40,553 nt of DNA from an uncultured Pseudomonas sp. (GCF_946885955.1 NZ_CAMPHI010000043.1:1-40553), one strand, 5' to 3'; shown: positions 1 to 9,371, numbered from the stretch's first letter. A program made the numbers and translations. The notes: a model not told the origin generated them from the sequence alone.

Positions 1-145
1 GGCAAGGGAACAACCATTACCGGCGTCCTACGCCTAGCCTGGCGAGATTTTTCGCGGCAACGCGGCTTGCGCTGAAACGGCAACAGACCCTAGGCAGTCC
101 GACTCGTGCAGGCGCGGAAGGTTCGACTGCGAGGCAGGGGGAGGG

Positions 146-1369
146 TTACCGGGAAATGCCGCTCCACAGCTCGTCGACATTGCGAAAGCCCCAGTCGATG
201 GCCGACTCGCGCGCGACTATCTTGTCGCGGCCGACCCATTGGGCCAGGTCGATCACTTCCTGGGGGATCGGCATTTTCGCCTTGGCGGAAAAGAACACCT
301 TGACCTTGGGAGAGAGCAGGGACGTCGGGCTTTGATCGAGCACCACCGCGATACGCCCGCTGGCCAGGCGCACCAGCGAGCCGGTGGGATAGATGCCCAT
401 GACCTTGACGAAGGACTGGAACACGCGGTCGTCGAAATGGCCCTTCCATTCGGCCATTTTGTGAATCGACTCGGCCGGTCCCCAGCCCTTTTTGTAGGGG
501 CGATCGGAGCTGATCGCGTCGTATACGTCGCACACCGCGCCCATGCGCGCGAGCAGGCTGATCTGCTCGCCGGCCAAGCGGTGCGGGTAACCGCTGCCGT
601 CGACCTTTTCGTGGTGATGCAGACAGACATCCAGCACCGAGGCATTGGTTTGTTTGCCCGTCAGGAGAATTTCCCGGCCCGCCAGCGGATGCTTGCGCAT
701 GATGACGAACTCGTCGTCGGTGAGTTTGCCAGGCTTGTTCAGCAGCGCCCAGGGCACCGCCATCTTGCCGATGTCATGCAGCATGCCGGCCAGTCCGGCG
801 TCGCGCACTTGCGCCTCGTCCAGGCCGAGTTGCCGGGCCAGAGCGATCATCAGCGCGCAGACCGCTACCGAGTGCATATAGGTGTACTCGTCGACATTCT
901 TCAGCCGGGCCAGACTGATCAGCGCATTGGGATGGCGCAGCAGCGAGTCGGAAATTTCCCCCACCAATTCTTCGGCCTGCTCGAACTCCAACGCGCGGCC
1001 CATGCGCGCATCGCTGAACATGCTCACCACCGCCTGCTTGGCGCGTGCACACAGTTTGGAGGCTCGCGCGATCTCTTCATCCAGCGGACAGTGCGCGCCA
1101 AGCGGCTCGGCGACCACCGCCGAAAGCCGCTCTTCGACTTCGGCCTCGACTTGCTCGGCACTCTCGCTGTGGGTTTCGGCGCCGACATCCAGCCCCTTGC
1201 TGGCGTCGATCCAGAGTTCACTGATGCCGCTGGCCTGAATGCGCTGCAGGTCTTTTTCCGACTGCAACAGAAATCTGCTGCGCCAGAACGGATGATCCAT
1301 CCAGGTGCCGCAAAACTCCTGGATGTACATGCCAACACGAACGTCGGCGACGGCGATACGTTTCAACAT
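146..1369 (-). CDS. HD-GYP domain cyclic-di-GMP phosphodiesterase
   Basis: A 407-residue protein with an N-terminal DUF3391-type domain (about residues 1-110, beginning MLKRIAVADVRVGMYI) and a C-terminal HD-GYP domain. The metal-binding HD pair lies in LHDIGK (residues 198-199) and the GYP signature is intact in HHHEKVDGSGYP (about 251-262), so hydrolysis of cyclic-di-GMP is expected. No membrane segment is visible, so it is probably cytoplasmic. I chose the ATG at 1369 because the DUF3391 start is well conserved there. The frame stays open to 1492 but the extra 41 residues look non-coding and the Shine-Dalgarno is weak either way. It is divergent from the acyltransferase at 1590. The family assignment is firm; the process controlled (motility or biofilm) cannot be read from the sequence. 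Confidence 0.93.
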   Translation of the reverse strand: MLKRIAVADVRVGMYIQEFCGTWMDHPFWRSRFLLQSEKDLQRIQASGISELWIDASKGLDVGAETHSESAEQVEAEVEERLSAVVAEPLGAHCPLDEEIARASKLCARAKQAVVSMFSDARMGRALEFEQAEELVGEISDSLLRHPNALISLARLKNVDEYTYMHSVAVCALMIALARQLGLDEAQVRDAGLAGMLHDIGKMAVPWALLNKPGKLTDDEFVIMRKHPLAGREILLTGKQTNASVLDVCLHHHEKVDGSGYPHRLAGEQISLLARMGAVCDVYDAISSDRPYKKGWGPAESIHKMAEWKGHFDDRVFQSFVKVMGIYPTGSLVRLASGRIAVVLDQSPTSLLSPKVKVFFSAKAKMPIPQEVIDLAQWVGRDKIVARESAIDWGFRNVDELWSGISR

Positions 1370-1589
1370 CGGCTGCACTCGGGTGCGACAACGGGTTCCA
1401 AACGGAGGCTTGTCTTGCAATAGTAGGCCATCGATAAAGGACCAATCGGCGTCATTTTTCGATACTGGCAATATGACATAAAAGGCGGCCAAGCGGAGCC
1501 GTACGACACGACCTGTCGTTCATCGTCGGAGCTGACCAGCCGCGCGGGCAAGCGACGGCCCGCCGCCCAGTGCGCCACAAGGAGTCTGC

Positions 1590-2477
1590 ATGCGCCCTCT
1601 GTTGACCGGTTTGTCCGTGACCCTGTTGCTGCTGATCAATACCCTGGTCCTGATCGGACCGATGCTGGTGATCGCGCTGGGCAAGCTGGTTCTGCCCGGC
1701 AAAACACTGAAGGCCGCCTGCTCGCGCCGGGTGATGTGGGTAGCGGAAACCTGGGCCGAACTGAACAAGCTGATTTTTGCCACGCTGCTGCCGGTGCAAT
1801 GGGATATCCGTGGCGGTGCGCAGCTGCACCCGAGCACCTCGTATCTGGTTGTCAGCAACCACCAGTCCTGGGTCGACATTCCGGCCCTGGTGCAGGCGTT
1901 CAACCGCAAGACGCCGTACTTCAAATTCTTCCTCAAGCAACAGCTGATCTGGGTGCCCTTCCTCGGCCTGGCGTTCTGGGCGCTGGATTACCCGTTCATG
2001 AAGCGCTACAGCAAGGAATTCCTGGCCAAGCACCCGCAGCTCAAGGGTCAGGATCTGCTGATCACCAAACTTGCCTGCGAGAAGTTCAAAGAGCTGCCGG
2101 TGACCGTGGTCAACTACCTCGAAGGCACCCGCTGCACGCCAGCGAAACAGGCGCAGCAGGGTTCGCCCTATCGGTACCTGCTCAAACCCAAGGCCGGAGG
2201 CGTGGCCTTCGTGCTCGCCGCGTTGGGCGAACAACTGGATGCGGTGCTGGATGTCACCGTGGTCTACCCCGGCGAACGCATACCCGGCTTCTGGGATTTG
2301 ATCAGTGGCCAGGTGCCCAAGGTGATCGTCGATATCCAGACCCACGCGCTCGACCCGGCGCTGTGGCAGGGTGACTACGAAAACGACGCGGAATTTCGCC
2401 AGTACGTGCAGGCTTGGGTCACGCGTTTGTGGGAAGAGAAGGATGCGCGGATAGCCGCGATTCGCGCGGAACTCTGA
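1590..2477 (+). CDS. PlsC/YihG-type lysophospholipid acyltransferase
   Basis: A 295-residue membrane acyltransferase. It has a hydrophobic N-terminal segment (about residues 5-35), the catalytic NHQSWVD motif (HX4D, His91 and Asp96) and the downstream substrate-binding YLEGTR (EGTR at 178-181). These are the LPLAT/AGPAT motifs of 1-acyl-glycerol-3-phosphate acyltransferases. Length and layout fit the YihG/YihG-like branch common in gammaproteobacteria rather than the shorter housekeeping PlsC. It should esterify a lysophospholipid with an acyl-CoA or acyl-ACP at the inner membrane. The ATG at 1590 follows a good AAGGAG. It appears to be a single-gene unit, closed by a REPIN hairpin seven bases after the stop. 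Confidence 0.9.
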   Translation: MRPLLTGLSVTLLLLINTLVLIGPMLVIALGKLVLPGKTLKAACSRRVMWVAETWAELNKLIFATLLPVQWDIRGGAQLHPSTSYLVVSNHQSWVDIPALVQAFNRKTPYFKFFLKQQLIWVPFLGLAFWALDYPFMKRYSKEFLAKHPQLKGQDLLITKLACEKFKELPVTVVNYLEGTRCTPAKQAQQGSPYRYLLKPKAGGVAFVLAALGEQLDAVLDVTVVYPGERIPGFWDLISGQVPKVIVDIQTHALDPALWQGDYENDAEFRQYVQAWVTRLWEEKDARIAAIRAEL

Positions 2478-2483
2478 AACAGC

Positions 2484-2543
2484 TCGCGGCTAAAGCCCCT
2501 CCCACGGGATCAGCTGCCTGCGTGGGAGGGGCTTTAGCCGCGA
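2484..2543. repeat. REPIN hairpin, copy 1
   Basis: Two perfectly complementary 22-base arms (2484-2505 and 2522-2543) around a 16-base loop, built on the core cggctaaagcccctcccac. The same arm occurs in two further hairpins (20139-20216 and 22870-22929). Paired REP sequences of this kind are known in Pseudomonas as REPINs, mobilised by RAYT transposases. Here the arms converge (cccac faces the loop), the opposite of the other two copies. It lies just after the acyltransferase stop and may also act as its terminator. Confidence 0.85.
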
Positions 2544-2558
2544 TGGTTTAACCGCAGA

Positions 2559-2718
2559 TGTAGGGTCGGCTGGGCGTGCCATAACCCGCCAACGAGACAG
2601 GCCGGGACGCCGCAATATTGGCTTACGCGGCGCCCGACCTATTCCGTTGCATGCAGAGTCGCTGGATTGCGCCGCTAACCCAACCTACGGAGGTTATGGG
2701 GAGCGGCGCTATCGTGCA
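2559..2718. repeat. Degenerate palindromic intergenic repeats
   Basis: A short gap between the REPIN and the fdhA stop. It contains gtagggtcggctgggcg near its left end and cccaacctacg near its right, resembling the gtaggttggg...cccaacctac palindromes seen between purU and soxG. No plausible gene was seen. Confidence 0.4.
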
Positions 2719-3918
2719 TTACGCCGCGCTGAACATCTTGTGCGGGTCGATAACGAATTTCTTCGGCACGCCGGCATCGAACTCGCCATAACCGCGCGGC
2801 GCGTCGTCCAGGGTAATCACCTGCACACCGACCACTTCGGCGATGTTGATGCGGTCCCACATGATCGCCTGCATCAGTTGGCGGTTGTACTTCATCACCG
2901 GGGTCTGGCCAGTGTGGAAGCTGTGCGACTTGGCCCAACCGAGGCCGAAGCGGATGCTCAACGCACCTTTCTTCGCGGCGGCATCGACCGCACCCGGATC
3001 ATCGGTGACGTACAGGCCGGGGATACCGATCTTGCCGGCGACCCGCACCACGCCCATCAGCGAGTTGAGCACGGTGGCCGGGGCCTCGTGTTGCACGCCA
3101 GCATGGCCGTGGCCGCGGGCCTCGAAGCCCACCGCATCGACTGCGCAATCGACTTCCGGCTCGCCCAGCAATGCAGCGATCTGCTCGTGCAGCGGGGTGT
3201 CGAGGGACAGGTCGGCGATTTCAAAGCCCTGGGCCTTGGCATGCACCAGACGCACCGGGTTGACGTCACCGACGATCACCACAGCGGCGCCCAAGAGGCG
3301 TGCCGAGGCCGCGGCGGCCAGGCCAACAGGGCCAGCGCCGGCGATATATACGGTGCTGCCCGGGCCGACACCGGCGGTGACCGCGCCGTGGTAACCGGTC
3401 GGCAGGATGTCGGAGAGGCAGGTCAGGTCGCGGATTTTCTCCATCGCCCGGTCGCGGTCCGGCAGTTTCAGCAGGTTGAAGTCGGCGTAAGGCACCATGG
3501 CGTATTCGGCCTGGCCGCCGGTCCAGTCGCCCATGTCGACGTAGCCGTATGCACCACCGGGACGGGCCGGGTTGACCGACAGGCAGACACCGGTGTGCAT
3601 TTCCTTACAGCTGCGGCAGCGGCCGCAGGCAACGTTAAACGGCACCGAAACCAGGTCGCCGATTTTCAGGTTCTCGACGTCGCTGCCCTTCTCGATCACC
3701 TCACCGGTGATCTCGTGGCCTAGCACCAGGCCGGTTTGCGCCGTGGTCCGCCCACGCACCATGTGCTGGTCGGAGCCGCAAATGTTGGTGGATACCACCT
3801 TGAGAATCACCCCATGTTCGATCTTGCGACCGCGCGGGTCCTGCATTTTCGGATAGTCGATTTTCTGTACCTCGACCTTACCCGCGCCGAGATACACCAC
3901 ACCACGATTACCAGACAT
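2719..3918 (-). CDS. fdhA: Glutathione-independent formaldehyde dehydrogenase FdhA
   Basis: A 399-residue zinc-dependent medium-chain dehydrogenase, the exact length of the characterised P. putida enzyme. It oxidises formaldehyde to formate with NAD+, without glutathione. Visible features are the catalytic zinc site (Cys47 in STNICGSD and His68 in LGHE), the structural-zinc cysteine cluster CGRCRSCKEMHTGVC, and the Rossmann motif GAGPVGLAAAA. The start at 3918 has a good GGGAG; the frame extends upstream to 4029 but that part looks random. It is the last gene of the glyA-sox-purU block, where demethylation of betaine, dimethylglycine and sarcosine releases formaldehyde. A gap rich in repeats separates it from purU, so it may have its own promoter. 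Confidence 0.96.
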   Translation of the reverse strand: MSGNRGVVYLGAGKVEVQKIDYPKMQDPRGRKIEHGVILKVVSTNICGSDQHMVRGRTTAQTGLVLGHEITGEVIEKGSDVENLKIGDLVSVPFNVACGRCRSCKEMHTGVCLSVNPARPGGAYGYVDMGDWTGGQAEYAMVPYADFNLLKLPDRDRAMEKIRDLTCLSDILPTGYHGAVTAGVGPGSTVYIAGAGPVGLAAAASARLLGAAVVIVGDVNPVRLVHAKAQGFEIADLSLDTPLHEQIAALLGEPEVDCAVDAVGFEARGHGHAGVQHEAPATVLNSLMGVVRVAGKIGIPGLYVTDDPGAVDAAAKKGALSIRFGLGWAKSHSFHTGQTPVMKYNRQLMQAIMWDRINIAEVVGVQVITLDDAPRGYGEFDAGVPKKFVIDPHKMFSAA

Positions 3919-4059
3919 AGATAGTTCTCCCTTCTTGTTGTGAAAACAAAGGCGCGGCCAACGGTCGCGCGACCTTGCATTGGAGTTCGTTGCCAGTGGG
4001 GCCGAGGACTTGGCAGTCGGCGGGTCCACCCGTGTATTTCTGTGTTGCTGTTGATGCTT

Positions 4060-4130
4060 GTAGCCTGGGTTGAGCGCAGCGATACCCAGGGCACCTTTCC
4101 CGGGTGTCGCTTCGCTCGACCCGGGCTACG
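4060..4130. repeat. Palindromic 'gtagcctgggttgagcg' repeat
   Basis: Inverted repeat in the 480-base gap between fdhA and purU. The left arm starts gtagcctgggttgagcgcag and the right arm ends cgacccgggctacg. The 31-base left arm recurs exactly at 10738-10768 and with one base lost at 4321-4350. Short frames reading WVERSDT here are products of the repeat, not genes. The rest of the gap (3919-4059 and 4131-4264) shows no gene. Confidence 0.75.
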
Positions 4131-4264
4131 GGTTACCTGGACCTGGATGCAATCCGGGGTAAGTCCGTGTCACCAAAATCAAATTTGCCCAGCCTTATCC
4201 TAACGACCGGCCCCAGGTGCGAATGACGCTGCGGCCAGATAGCGGTCGCTGTTCGCACCGAATC

Positions 4265-4377
4265 TGTAGCGCTGGATGGGTATCGCTTCGCTCGACCCAT
4301 CCTACAAATCGACGCGGCCCGTAGCCTGGGTTGAGCGCAGCGATACCCGGGTGTCGCTGCGCTCGACCCGGGCTACG
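4265..4377. repeat. Two more palindromic repeats before purU
   Basis: Two adjacent inverted repeats. The first (4265-4306) pairs around ggatgggtatcgcttcgctcg and cgacccatcctaca. The second (4321-4377) starts gtagcctgggttgagcgcag and ends gacccgggctacgg. Both belong to the family at 4060. They lie directly downstream of the purU stop and could fold in RNA. Confidence 0.7.
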
Positions 4378-4398
4378 GATCACTTGGTGTTCAGTGTT

Positions 4399-5262
4399 TT
4401 ATGCATGCAACACCACGGTGCGGTTGGCGTTGAGGAACACGCGCCGCTCGAGGTGATAACCGATGGCTTTGGCCAGGGTCTGGCATTCGATATCGCGGCC
4501 CTTGGCGATCAGGTCTTCGGGGTAGTGGGCATGGTCCACCGCCTCCACGCCCTGGGCGATGATCGGACCTTCGTCGAGGTCGTTGTTGATGTAATGGGCG
4601 GTGGCGCCGACCAGCTTGACGCCCTTCTGATAAGCCTGATGGTAGGGCTTGGCACCCTTGAAACCGGGCAGCAGCGAGTGATGGATATTGATCGCCCAGC
4701 CATCGAGCCTGCGGCACAGCTCCGGCGACAGCACCTGCATATAGCGGGCGAGCACCACCAACTCGGCGCCGGTGTCTTCGATCACCTGCAGCACCTTGCG
4801 CTCCTGCGCCGCCTTGTCGTTGGGGTCGAGGGCGAAGTGGTGGTAAGGGATGTCGTGCCAGCGCGCCAGCGGTTCGAGGTCCGGGTGGTTGGAGATCACC
4901 GCGACCACGTCCATCGGCAACTGGCCGATACGCTGCCGGTAGAGCAGATCGTTGAGGCAGTGATCGGCCTTCGACACCATCAGCACCACCTTGGCCCGGT
5001 AGGCTGGCGGGGTCAGCTCGACCTGCATGTCGAAAGGCGCCAGACGCTCCTGCACGCCCGCGCGGAACACGGCCTCGTCGAAGCCCTCCGGCTGGCGGAA
5101 CTCCACGCGGATAAAGAAGCGCGACGACAACCGATCATCGAACGAATGGTGCTCGGTGACGTAGCAGCGCTGCTCGAACAGAAAACGCGTCACCGCATCC
5201 ACGGTACCGAGCACGCTCGGGCAGTGGGCGGTGAGAATCCAGGTATCCGGGGTGCGGCTCAT
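4399..5262 (-). CDS. purU: Formyltetrahydrofolate deformylase PurU
   Basis: A 287-residue enzyme that hydrolyses 10-formyl-THF to formate and THF. An N-terminal ACT domain (WILTAHCPSVLG onwards, about residues 8-85) precedes a formyltransferase-fold catalytic domain with the INIHHSLLPGF motif (Asn-His pair) and the Asp of NDLDEGPII. The ATG at 5262 has GGAG at ideal spacing; a TTG 12 bases upstream is less likely. Placed next to soxBDAG and fdhA it would regenerate free THF when sarcosine oxidation loads the folate pool with one-carbon units. The same gene order is known in P. aeruginosa, where this is a second purU copy. Confidence 0.95.
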   Translation of the reverse strand: MSRTPDTWILTAHCPSVLGTVDAVTRFLFEQRCYVTEHHSFDDRLSSRFFIRVEFRQPEGFDEAVFRAGVQERLAPFDMQVELTPPAYRAKVVLMVSKADHCLNDLLYRQRIGQLPMDVVAVISNHPDLEPLARWHDIPYHHFALDPNDKAAQERKVLQVIEDTGAELVVLARYMQVLSPELCRRLDGWAINIHHSLLPGFKGAKPYHQAYQKGVKLVGATAHYINNDLDEGPIIAQGVEAVDHAHYPEDLIAKGRDIECQTLAKAIGYHLERRVFLNANRTVVLHA

Positions 5263-5286
5263 ATCGATCTCCAATACGGAGTGACC

Positions 5287-5372
5287 GTAGGTTGGTGTTG
5301 AGCGAAGCGATACCCAACGAGTGCGCCGGGAAATGTTGGGTATCGGCGCTGCGCGCCTCCACCCAACCTACG
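5287..5372. repeat. Palindromic 'gtaggttggtgttgagcg' repeat
   Basis: Inverted repeat filling most of the 121-base gap between soxG and purU. It starts gtaggttggtgttgagcgaa and ends acccaacctac, with an internal tacccaac/gttgggta pair. It resembles the family at 4060 with a different core and may act as an RNA stem inside the operon. Confidence 0.65.
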
Positions 5373-5383
5373 TCCTTGCCGGT

Positions 5384-6013
5384 TTACGCCTTGATCGCCA
5401 ACCCGAACTCGGCGCAGGCATCCTGCAGCCACAGCCAGATGTAGTCGGAGAAGCTGCGGCGCACCAGCAGCTCCCAGGTTTCCTCGCCGGTGCGGCGAAT
5501 CACCAGTTGCGACTTGGCGAACGCGGTGCCGACCGCCTTGCCGACCGGGAAGTTGCTCGGGTGCACGTCGTAGGGGGTCGACTTCATCAGCACTTCGCGC
5601 GCCTTGGGGCCGCTCAGCTCGACAATGGTCTGGCCGCCGCTGACGTTGACCACCGAGATGTGCTGGCCGGCCAGGGCCTCGCGCAGCTTCTGCTCGGTGG
5701 CGTACTCCGTGCCGCTCGGCACGATCAGCAGCCATTCATCCGGGCCCATCCACTGCAACGTGGTGTCGCCCTTGGCCACCAGGGTCAGGGCCACCGGCAG
5801 TTCCAGGCCCAGGGCCTTGTATACGCCGCCGGCGAAGTCGGCGTCGTCGGCGTCGCCGCGCAGGGTCAGGTGGCCGAGCAGTTTCTTCTCGCGCAGCACC
5901 ACACCGGCACTGCTCTTGCCCTTGCGCGCCATCTCGTCGAGACCGGCGTGGAACAGCGGCGACTCGGCCCGGCCGTTGTCAGGGCGTTGCTTGTAGACAT
6001 TGACGTTAGACAT
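5384..6013 (-). CDS. soxG: Sarcosine oxidase gamma subunit SoxG
   Basis: A 209-residue subunit of heterotetrameric sarcosine oxidase, related in fold to the GcvT/YgfZ folate-binding family (GPDEWLLIVPSG and FPVGKAVGTAF motifs). It packs against the alpha subunit's C-terminal half in the complex. The start MSNVNVYKQ at 6013 overlaps the soxA stop by 8 bases, implying translational coupling. The frame extends to 6037 but lies inside soxA. The identity rests on position and on the typical gamma-subunit motifs. Confidence 0.94.
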   Translation of the reverse strand: MSNVNVYKQRPDNGRAESPLFHAGLDEMARKGKSSAGVVLREKKLLGHLTLRGDADDADFAGGVYKALGLELPVALTLVAKGDTTLQWMGPDEWLLIVPSGTEYATEQKLREALAGQHISVVNVSGGQTIVELSGPKAREVLMKSTPYDVHPSNFPVGKAVGTAFAKSQLVIRRTGEETWELLVRRSFSDYIWLWLQDACAEFGLAIKA

Positions 6014-9000
6014 TCTGGCGATCCCCTTTCGGGTCAAAGAACACGGGGCTGACGATTTCGGCTTCGATCACGCTGCCATCCACCAGCGGCGCGAACACAC
6101 GCTCGCCGATGCGCTTGAGGCCGCCCTTGACCAGGGCCATGGCGAAGGAATAATTCATCGCCGCGCTCATGTAGCTGGAAGTAACGTGGCCGACCATGGT
6201 CATCGGAATCGACTGTTTCGGGTCGAACACCAGCTGCGCGCCTTCCGGCAGCACCTTTTTCGGGTCCAGCGGCTTGAGGCCGACCAGTTGCTTGCGGTTC
6301 TCGCGCACGCAGTCTTCGCGATTCATGCCACGCCAGCCGATCCAGGAGAAAGGTTTGGTGCGACCGACACACCAGCCCATGCCCAGGTCATCCGGGGTGA
6401 CCGAACCGTCGGTGTCCTGGCCGACGATGATGAAGCCCTTCTCGGCCCGCAGTACGTGCATGGTCTCGGTACCGTAGGGCGTCAGGCCGTGCTTCTTGCC
6501 AGCGGCGACGATCTTTTCCCATACGGCCAGGGCGTAGTCGGCCTGGACGTTGACTTCGTAGCTCAGCTCGCCGGTGAAGGAGATACGGAACACCCGCGCC
6601 GGCACACCGCCAACCTCGCCTTCCTTCCAGGTCATGAACGGAAAGGCGTCCTTGTCCAGGTCGATATCCGTGACTTCCGCCAGCAGCTTGCGGCTATTGG
6701 GGCCGGACAGGGTCATGGTCGCCCAGTGGTCGGTGACCGAGGTGAAGTACACCTTCAGCTCCGGCCACTCGGTCTGGTGGTAGATCTCCAGCCATTCCAT
6801 CACCCGTGCAGCACCGCCGGTGGTGGTGGTCATCAGGAAGTGGTTGTCGGCCAGACAGGCGGTTACACCGTCGTCGAAGACCATGCCGTCTTCCTTGCAC
6901 ATCAGGCCGTAGCGGGCCTTGCCCACGTCCAGCTTGGTCCAGGCGTTGGTGTAGACGCGGTTGAGGAACTCGCGTGCATCCGGGCCCTGGATGTCGATCT
7001 TGCCCAGGGTCGAAGCGTCGAGGATACCCACCGCATTACGCACCGCCAGGCACTCGCGGGCCACGGCGGCGTGCAGGTCTTCGCCTTTTTTCGGGAAGTA
7101 CCAGGGGCGTTTCCACTGGCCGACGTCCTCGAACTCGGCGCCATTTTGCAGATGCCACTTTTGCATCGCGGTATAGCGCTTGGCCTCGAACAGCTCACCG
7201 CAGTGACGACCGGCGAGCGCACCGAAGGTCACCGGGGTGTAGTTCGGGCGGAACATGGTGGTGCCCATCTGCGAGATGCTGATGCCCATGGAACGCGCAG
7301 CGATGGCCAGACCGTTGATATTGCCGAGTTTGCCCTGGTCGGTACCGAAGCCCAGTGCGGTGTAGCGCTTGACGTGCTCGACCGACTCGAAGCCCTCGCG
7401 GGTAGCCAGCTCGATGCCGGCGGAGGTGACGTCGTTCTGCAGGTCGACGAACTGCTTGGGCGCACGCGCCGTGGACTTGTCGTGGGGGATCTGGAACAGC
7501 GCGACTGTCGCTTCCTCGACGCGTTTCTCGACCTTCGGCAGGCTGGCGGTGACCGCCTTGAAGCCCGTTTCAGCAGCCGCCATGGCGCCGGATTCGAAGC
7601 CGTCGGCAATGCTGTCGCCGAGGGCGAATACGCCATTCACCGCACCGGCGCAGAAGCGCTTCTGGAAGCCTTCACCGGGGACGAACGCGAGGATGTCTTC
7701 GCGCCAGGTCGGACGCCCACCGAGGTGCGAAGCCAGGTGTACCACCGGGCTGTAGCCACCGGAGCTGACGATCAGGTCGCAGTCGACCACTTCGCCCGCG
7801 CTGACCACCTTGTGGTTGACCAGATCGATGGCGCAGATGCGCGCACCAGTAACCCGCTTGCTGCCGCGCGCTTCGACCACCGCACTGCCGGTGAGGACGC
7901 GTACGCCGCGCTTGCGCGCTTCTTCGACCCAGGTGCCGCGCGGATTGCTGCGTGCGTCGGCAACGGCGACCACTTGCAGGCCGGCGTCGAGCCAGTCGAG
8001 CACCACGCGATAGGCGTAGTCGTTGTTGGTCGACAGCACCAGCTGGCGGCCCGGAGCGACGCCATAGCGACGCACGTAGGTGGAGACCGCGTCAGCCAGC
8101 ATGTTGCCCGGCACGTCGTTGTTCGAATAGACCAGCGGCCGCTCGTGAGCGCCAGTGGCCAGGACCACACGCTTGGCACGCACGCGGTGCATGCGCTGAC
8201 GCACCATGCCCATGGGCGCGACTTCACCCAGGTGATCGGTGAGGCGCTGGTGGATGGTGAGGAAGTTGTGGTCGTGGTAGCCGTTCACGGTAGCGCGCGG
8301 CAACAGGGTCACTTCCGGCATTTTTTCCAGCTCGGCGATGGCCTTGGCGGCCCAGTCGGCGGCGGGCTTGCCGTCGAGGGTCTCGCGGGTGCCGAGCAGG
8401 CTGCCGCCGAACTCTTCCTGTTCGTCGGCGAGGATCACCCGCGCGCCGCTGCGACCGGCGGCCAGAGCCGCGGCCAGGCCGGCAGGGCCGGCGCCGACGA
8501 CCAGCACGTCACAGTGCTGGTTCAGGTAGTCGTAGCTGTCCGGATCGTTTTCCTTCGGTGCCCGACCTAAACCCGCGGCCTTACGAATGTACTTCTCGTA
8601 GGTCAGCCAGAGGTTCTGCGGGTACATGAAGGTCTTGTAGTAGAAGCCGGGCGGCATCATGCCGCCGCCAACCTTACCGAGAATGCCCATCAGGTCGGTA
8701 TTGACGTTCGGCCAGCCGTTCACGCTGTTGGCAACCAGACCGGCGTACAGCGCCTGCTGGGTGGCCCGCACGTTGGGGATCTGCGCGGCTTCGGTGGAGC
8801 CGATCTGCAACACAGCGTTCGGCTCTTCGGCACCGGCAGCGACGATGCCGCGTGGCCGCGAGTATTTGAAGCTACGGCCGACCACGTCGACGCCGTTGGC
8901 CAGCAGCGCGGCGGCCAGGGTATCGCCGGCAAAGCCTTGGTAGGTCTGGCCATTGAAGCTGAAGTTGAGAGGCTGGCCGCGGTCGATGCGGCCACCCTGG

Positions 9001-9023
9001 GAAAGACGATTGACCTGGCTCAT
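6006..9023 (-). CDS. soxA: Sarcosine oxidase alpha subunit SoxA
   Basis: A 1005-residue subunit, the usual length for heterotetrameric enzymes. Order of domains: an N-terminal Fer2_4-like fold (about 20-100) without cluster cysteines, as normal for this family; a NAD+-binding Rossmann region with VVGAGPAGLAAALAAG (about 175); an FAD/NAD oxidoreductase middle part; and a C-terminal GcvT-like aminomethyltransferase domain (about 600-1000) where the methylene intermediate is passed to THF. The complex turns sarcosine, THF and O2 into glycine, 5,10-methylene-THF and H2O2. The start overlaps the soxD stop by four bases (ATGA) and the end overlaps soxG by eight. Confidence 0.97.
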   Translation of the reverse strand: MSQVNRLSQGGRIDRGQPLNFSFNGQTYQGFAGDTLAAALLANGVDVVGRSFKYSRPRGIVAAGAEEPNAVLQIGSTEAAQIPNVRATQQALYAGLVANSVNGWPNVNTDLMGILGKVGGGMMPPGFYYKTFMYPQNLWLTYEKYIRKAAGLGRAPKENDPDSYDYLNQHCDVLVVGAGPAGLAAALAAGRSGARVILADEQEEFGGSLLGTRETLDGKPAADWAAKAIAELEKMPEVTLLPRATVNGYHDHNFLTIHQRLTDHLGEVAPMGMVRQRMHRVRAKRVVLATGAHERPLVYSNNDVPGNMLADAVSTYVRRYGVAPGRQLVLSTNNDYAYRVVLDWLDAGLQVVAVADARSNPRGTWVEEARKRGVRVLTGSAVVEARGSKRVTGARICAIDLVNHKVVSAGEVVDCDLIVSSGGYSPVVHLASHLGGRPTWREDILAFVPGEGFQKRFCAGAVNGVFALGDSIADGFESGAMAAAETGFKAVTASLPKVEKRVEEATVALFQIPHDKSTARAPKQFVDLQNDVTSAGIELATREGFESVEHVKRYTALGFGTDQGKLGNINGLAIAARSMGISISQMGTTMFRPNYTPVTFGALAGRHCGELFEAKRYTAMQKWHLQNGAEFEDVGQWKRPWYFPKKGEDLHAAVARECLAVRNAVGILDASTLGKIDIQGPDAREFLNRVYTNAWTKLDVGKARYGLMCKEDGMVFDDGVTACLADNHFLMTTTTGGAARVMEWLEIYHQTEWPELKVYFTSVTDHWATMTLSGPNSRKLLAEVTDIDLDKDAFPFMTWKEGEVGGVPARVFRISFTGELSYEVNVQADYALAVWEKIVAAGKKHGLTPYGTETMHVLRAEKGFIIVGQDTDGSVTPDDLGMGWCVGRTKPFSWIGWRGMNREDCVRENRKQLVGLKPLDPKKVLPEGAQLVFDPKQSIPMTMVGHVTSSYMSAAMNYSFAMALVKGGLKRIGERVFAPLVDGSVIEAEIVSPVFFDPKGDRQNV

Positions 9024-9346
9024 GCCGTTACTCCTTGGTCGACAGCCTTCTTCGCGGCGATCGATGCCTCAGTCACGCTGGGCCGTTCGCCGATCTTGTA
9101 GGTTTCGAGGATTTCGTAACTCACCGTGTGACGGGTGACGTTGAAGTACTGGCGGCAGCCCGCCGCGTGGATCCACAGTTCGTGGTGGATGCCGCGCGGG
9201 TTGTCGCGGAAGAACAGGTACTCGCCCCACTCCTCATCGGTGCAGGCGTTCGGGTCCAGCGGGCGCGGAATGTGCGCCTGGCCACCGGCGTGGAACTCTT
9301 CTTCGGAACGCAATTCGCCACAGTGAGGGCAGAAGATGTGCAGCAT
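9020..9346 (-). CDS. soxD: Sarcosine oxidase delta subunit SoxD
   Basis: A 108-residue zinc-binding subunit. The four expected zinc ligands are present: Cys6 and Cys9 in CPHCG, then His60 and Cys64 in IHAAGC, matching the C-C-H-C site of characterised heterotetrameric enzymes. It has a structural role in the SoxBDAG complex. It sits between soxB (55-base gap) and soxA (4-base overlap). Confidence 0.96.
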   Translation of the reverse strand: MLHIFCPHCGELRSEEEFHAGGQAHIPRPLDPNACTDEEWGEYLFFRDNPRGIHHELWIHAAGCRQYFNVTRHTVSYEILETYKIGERPSVTEASIAAKKAVDQGVTA

Positions 9347-9371
9347 GGTCGGTACCTCCAGAAAACCTTCC

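Noticed and set aside
239..1423. Long plus-strand frame opposite the HD-GYP gene
   Set aside because: It is the antisense shadow of a high-GC gene; the minus-strand frame has complete HD-GYP motifs.
3940..4383. Short frames containing WVERSDT
   Set aside because: They are translations of the gtagcctggg palindromic repeats and recur wherever the repeat does.
6000..8570. 856-codon plus-strand frame
   Set aside because: Antisense to soxA, rich in His/Val/Gly/Asp as shadows are, no domain; soxA is unmistakable.
8700..9000. Loss of cluster cysteines in the Fer2_4-like domain of SoxA
   Set aside because: This is normal for heterotetrameric sarcosine oxidase alpha subunits, so not an anomaly.
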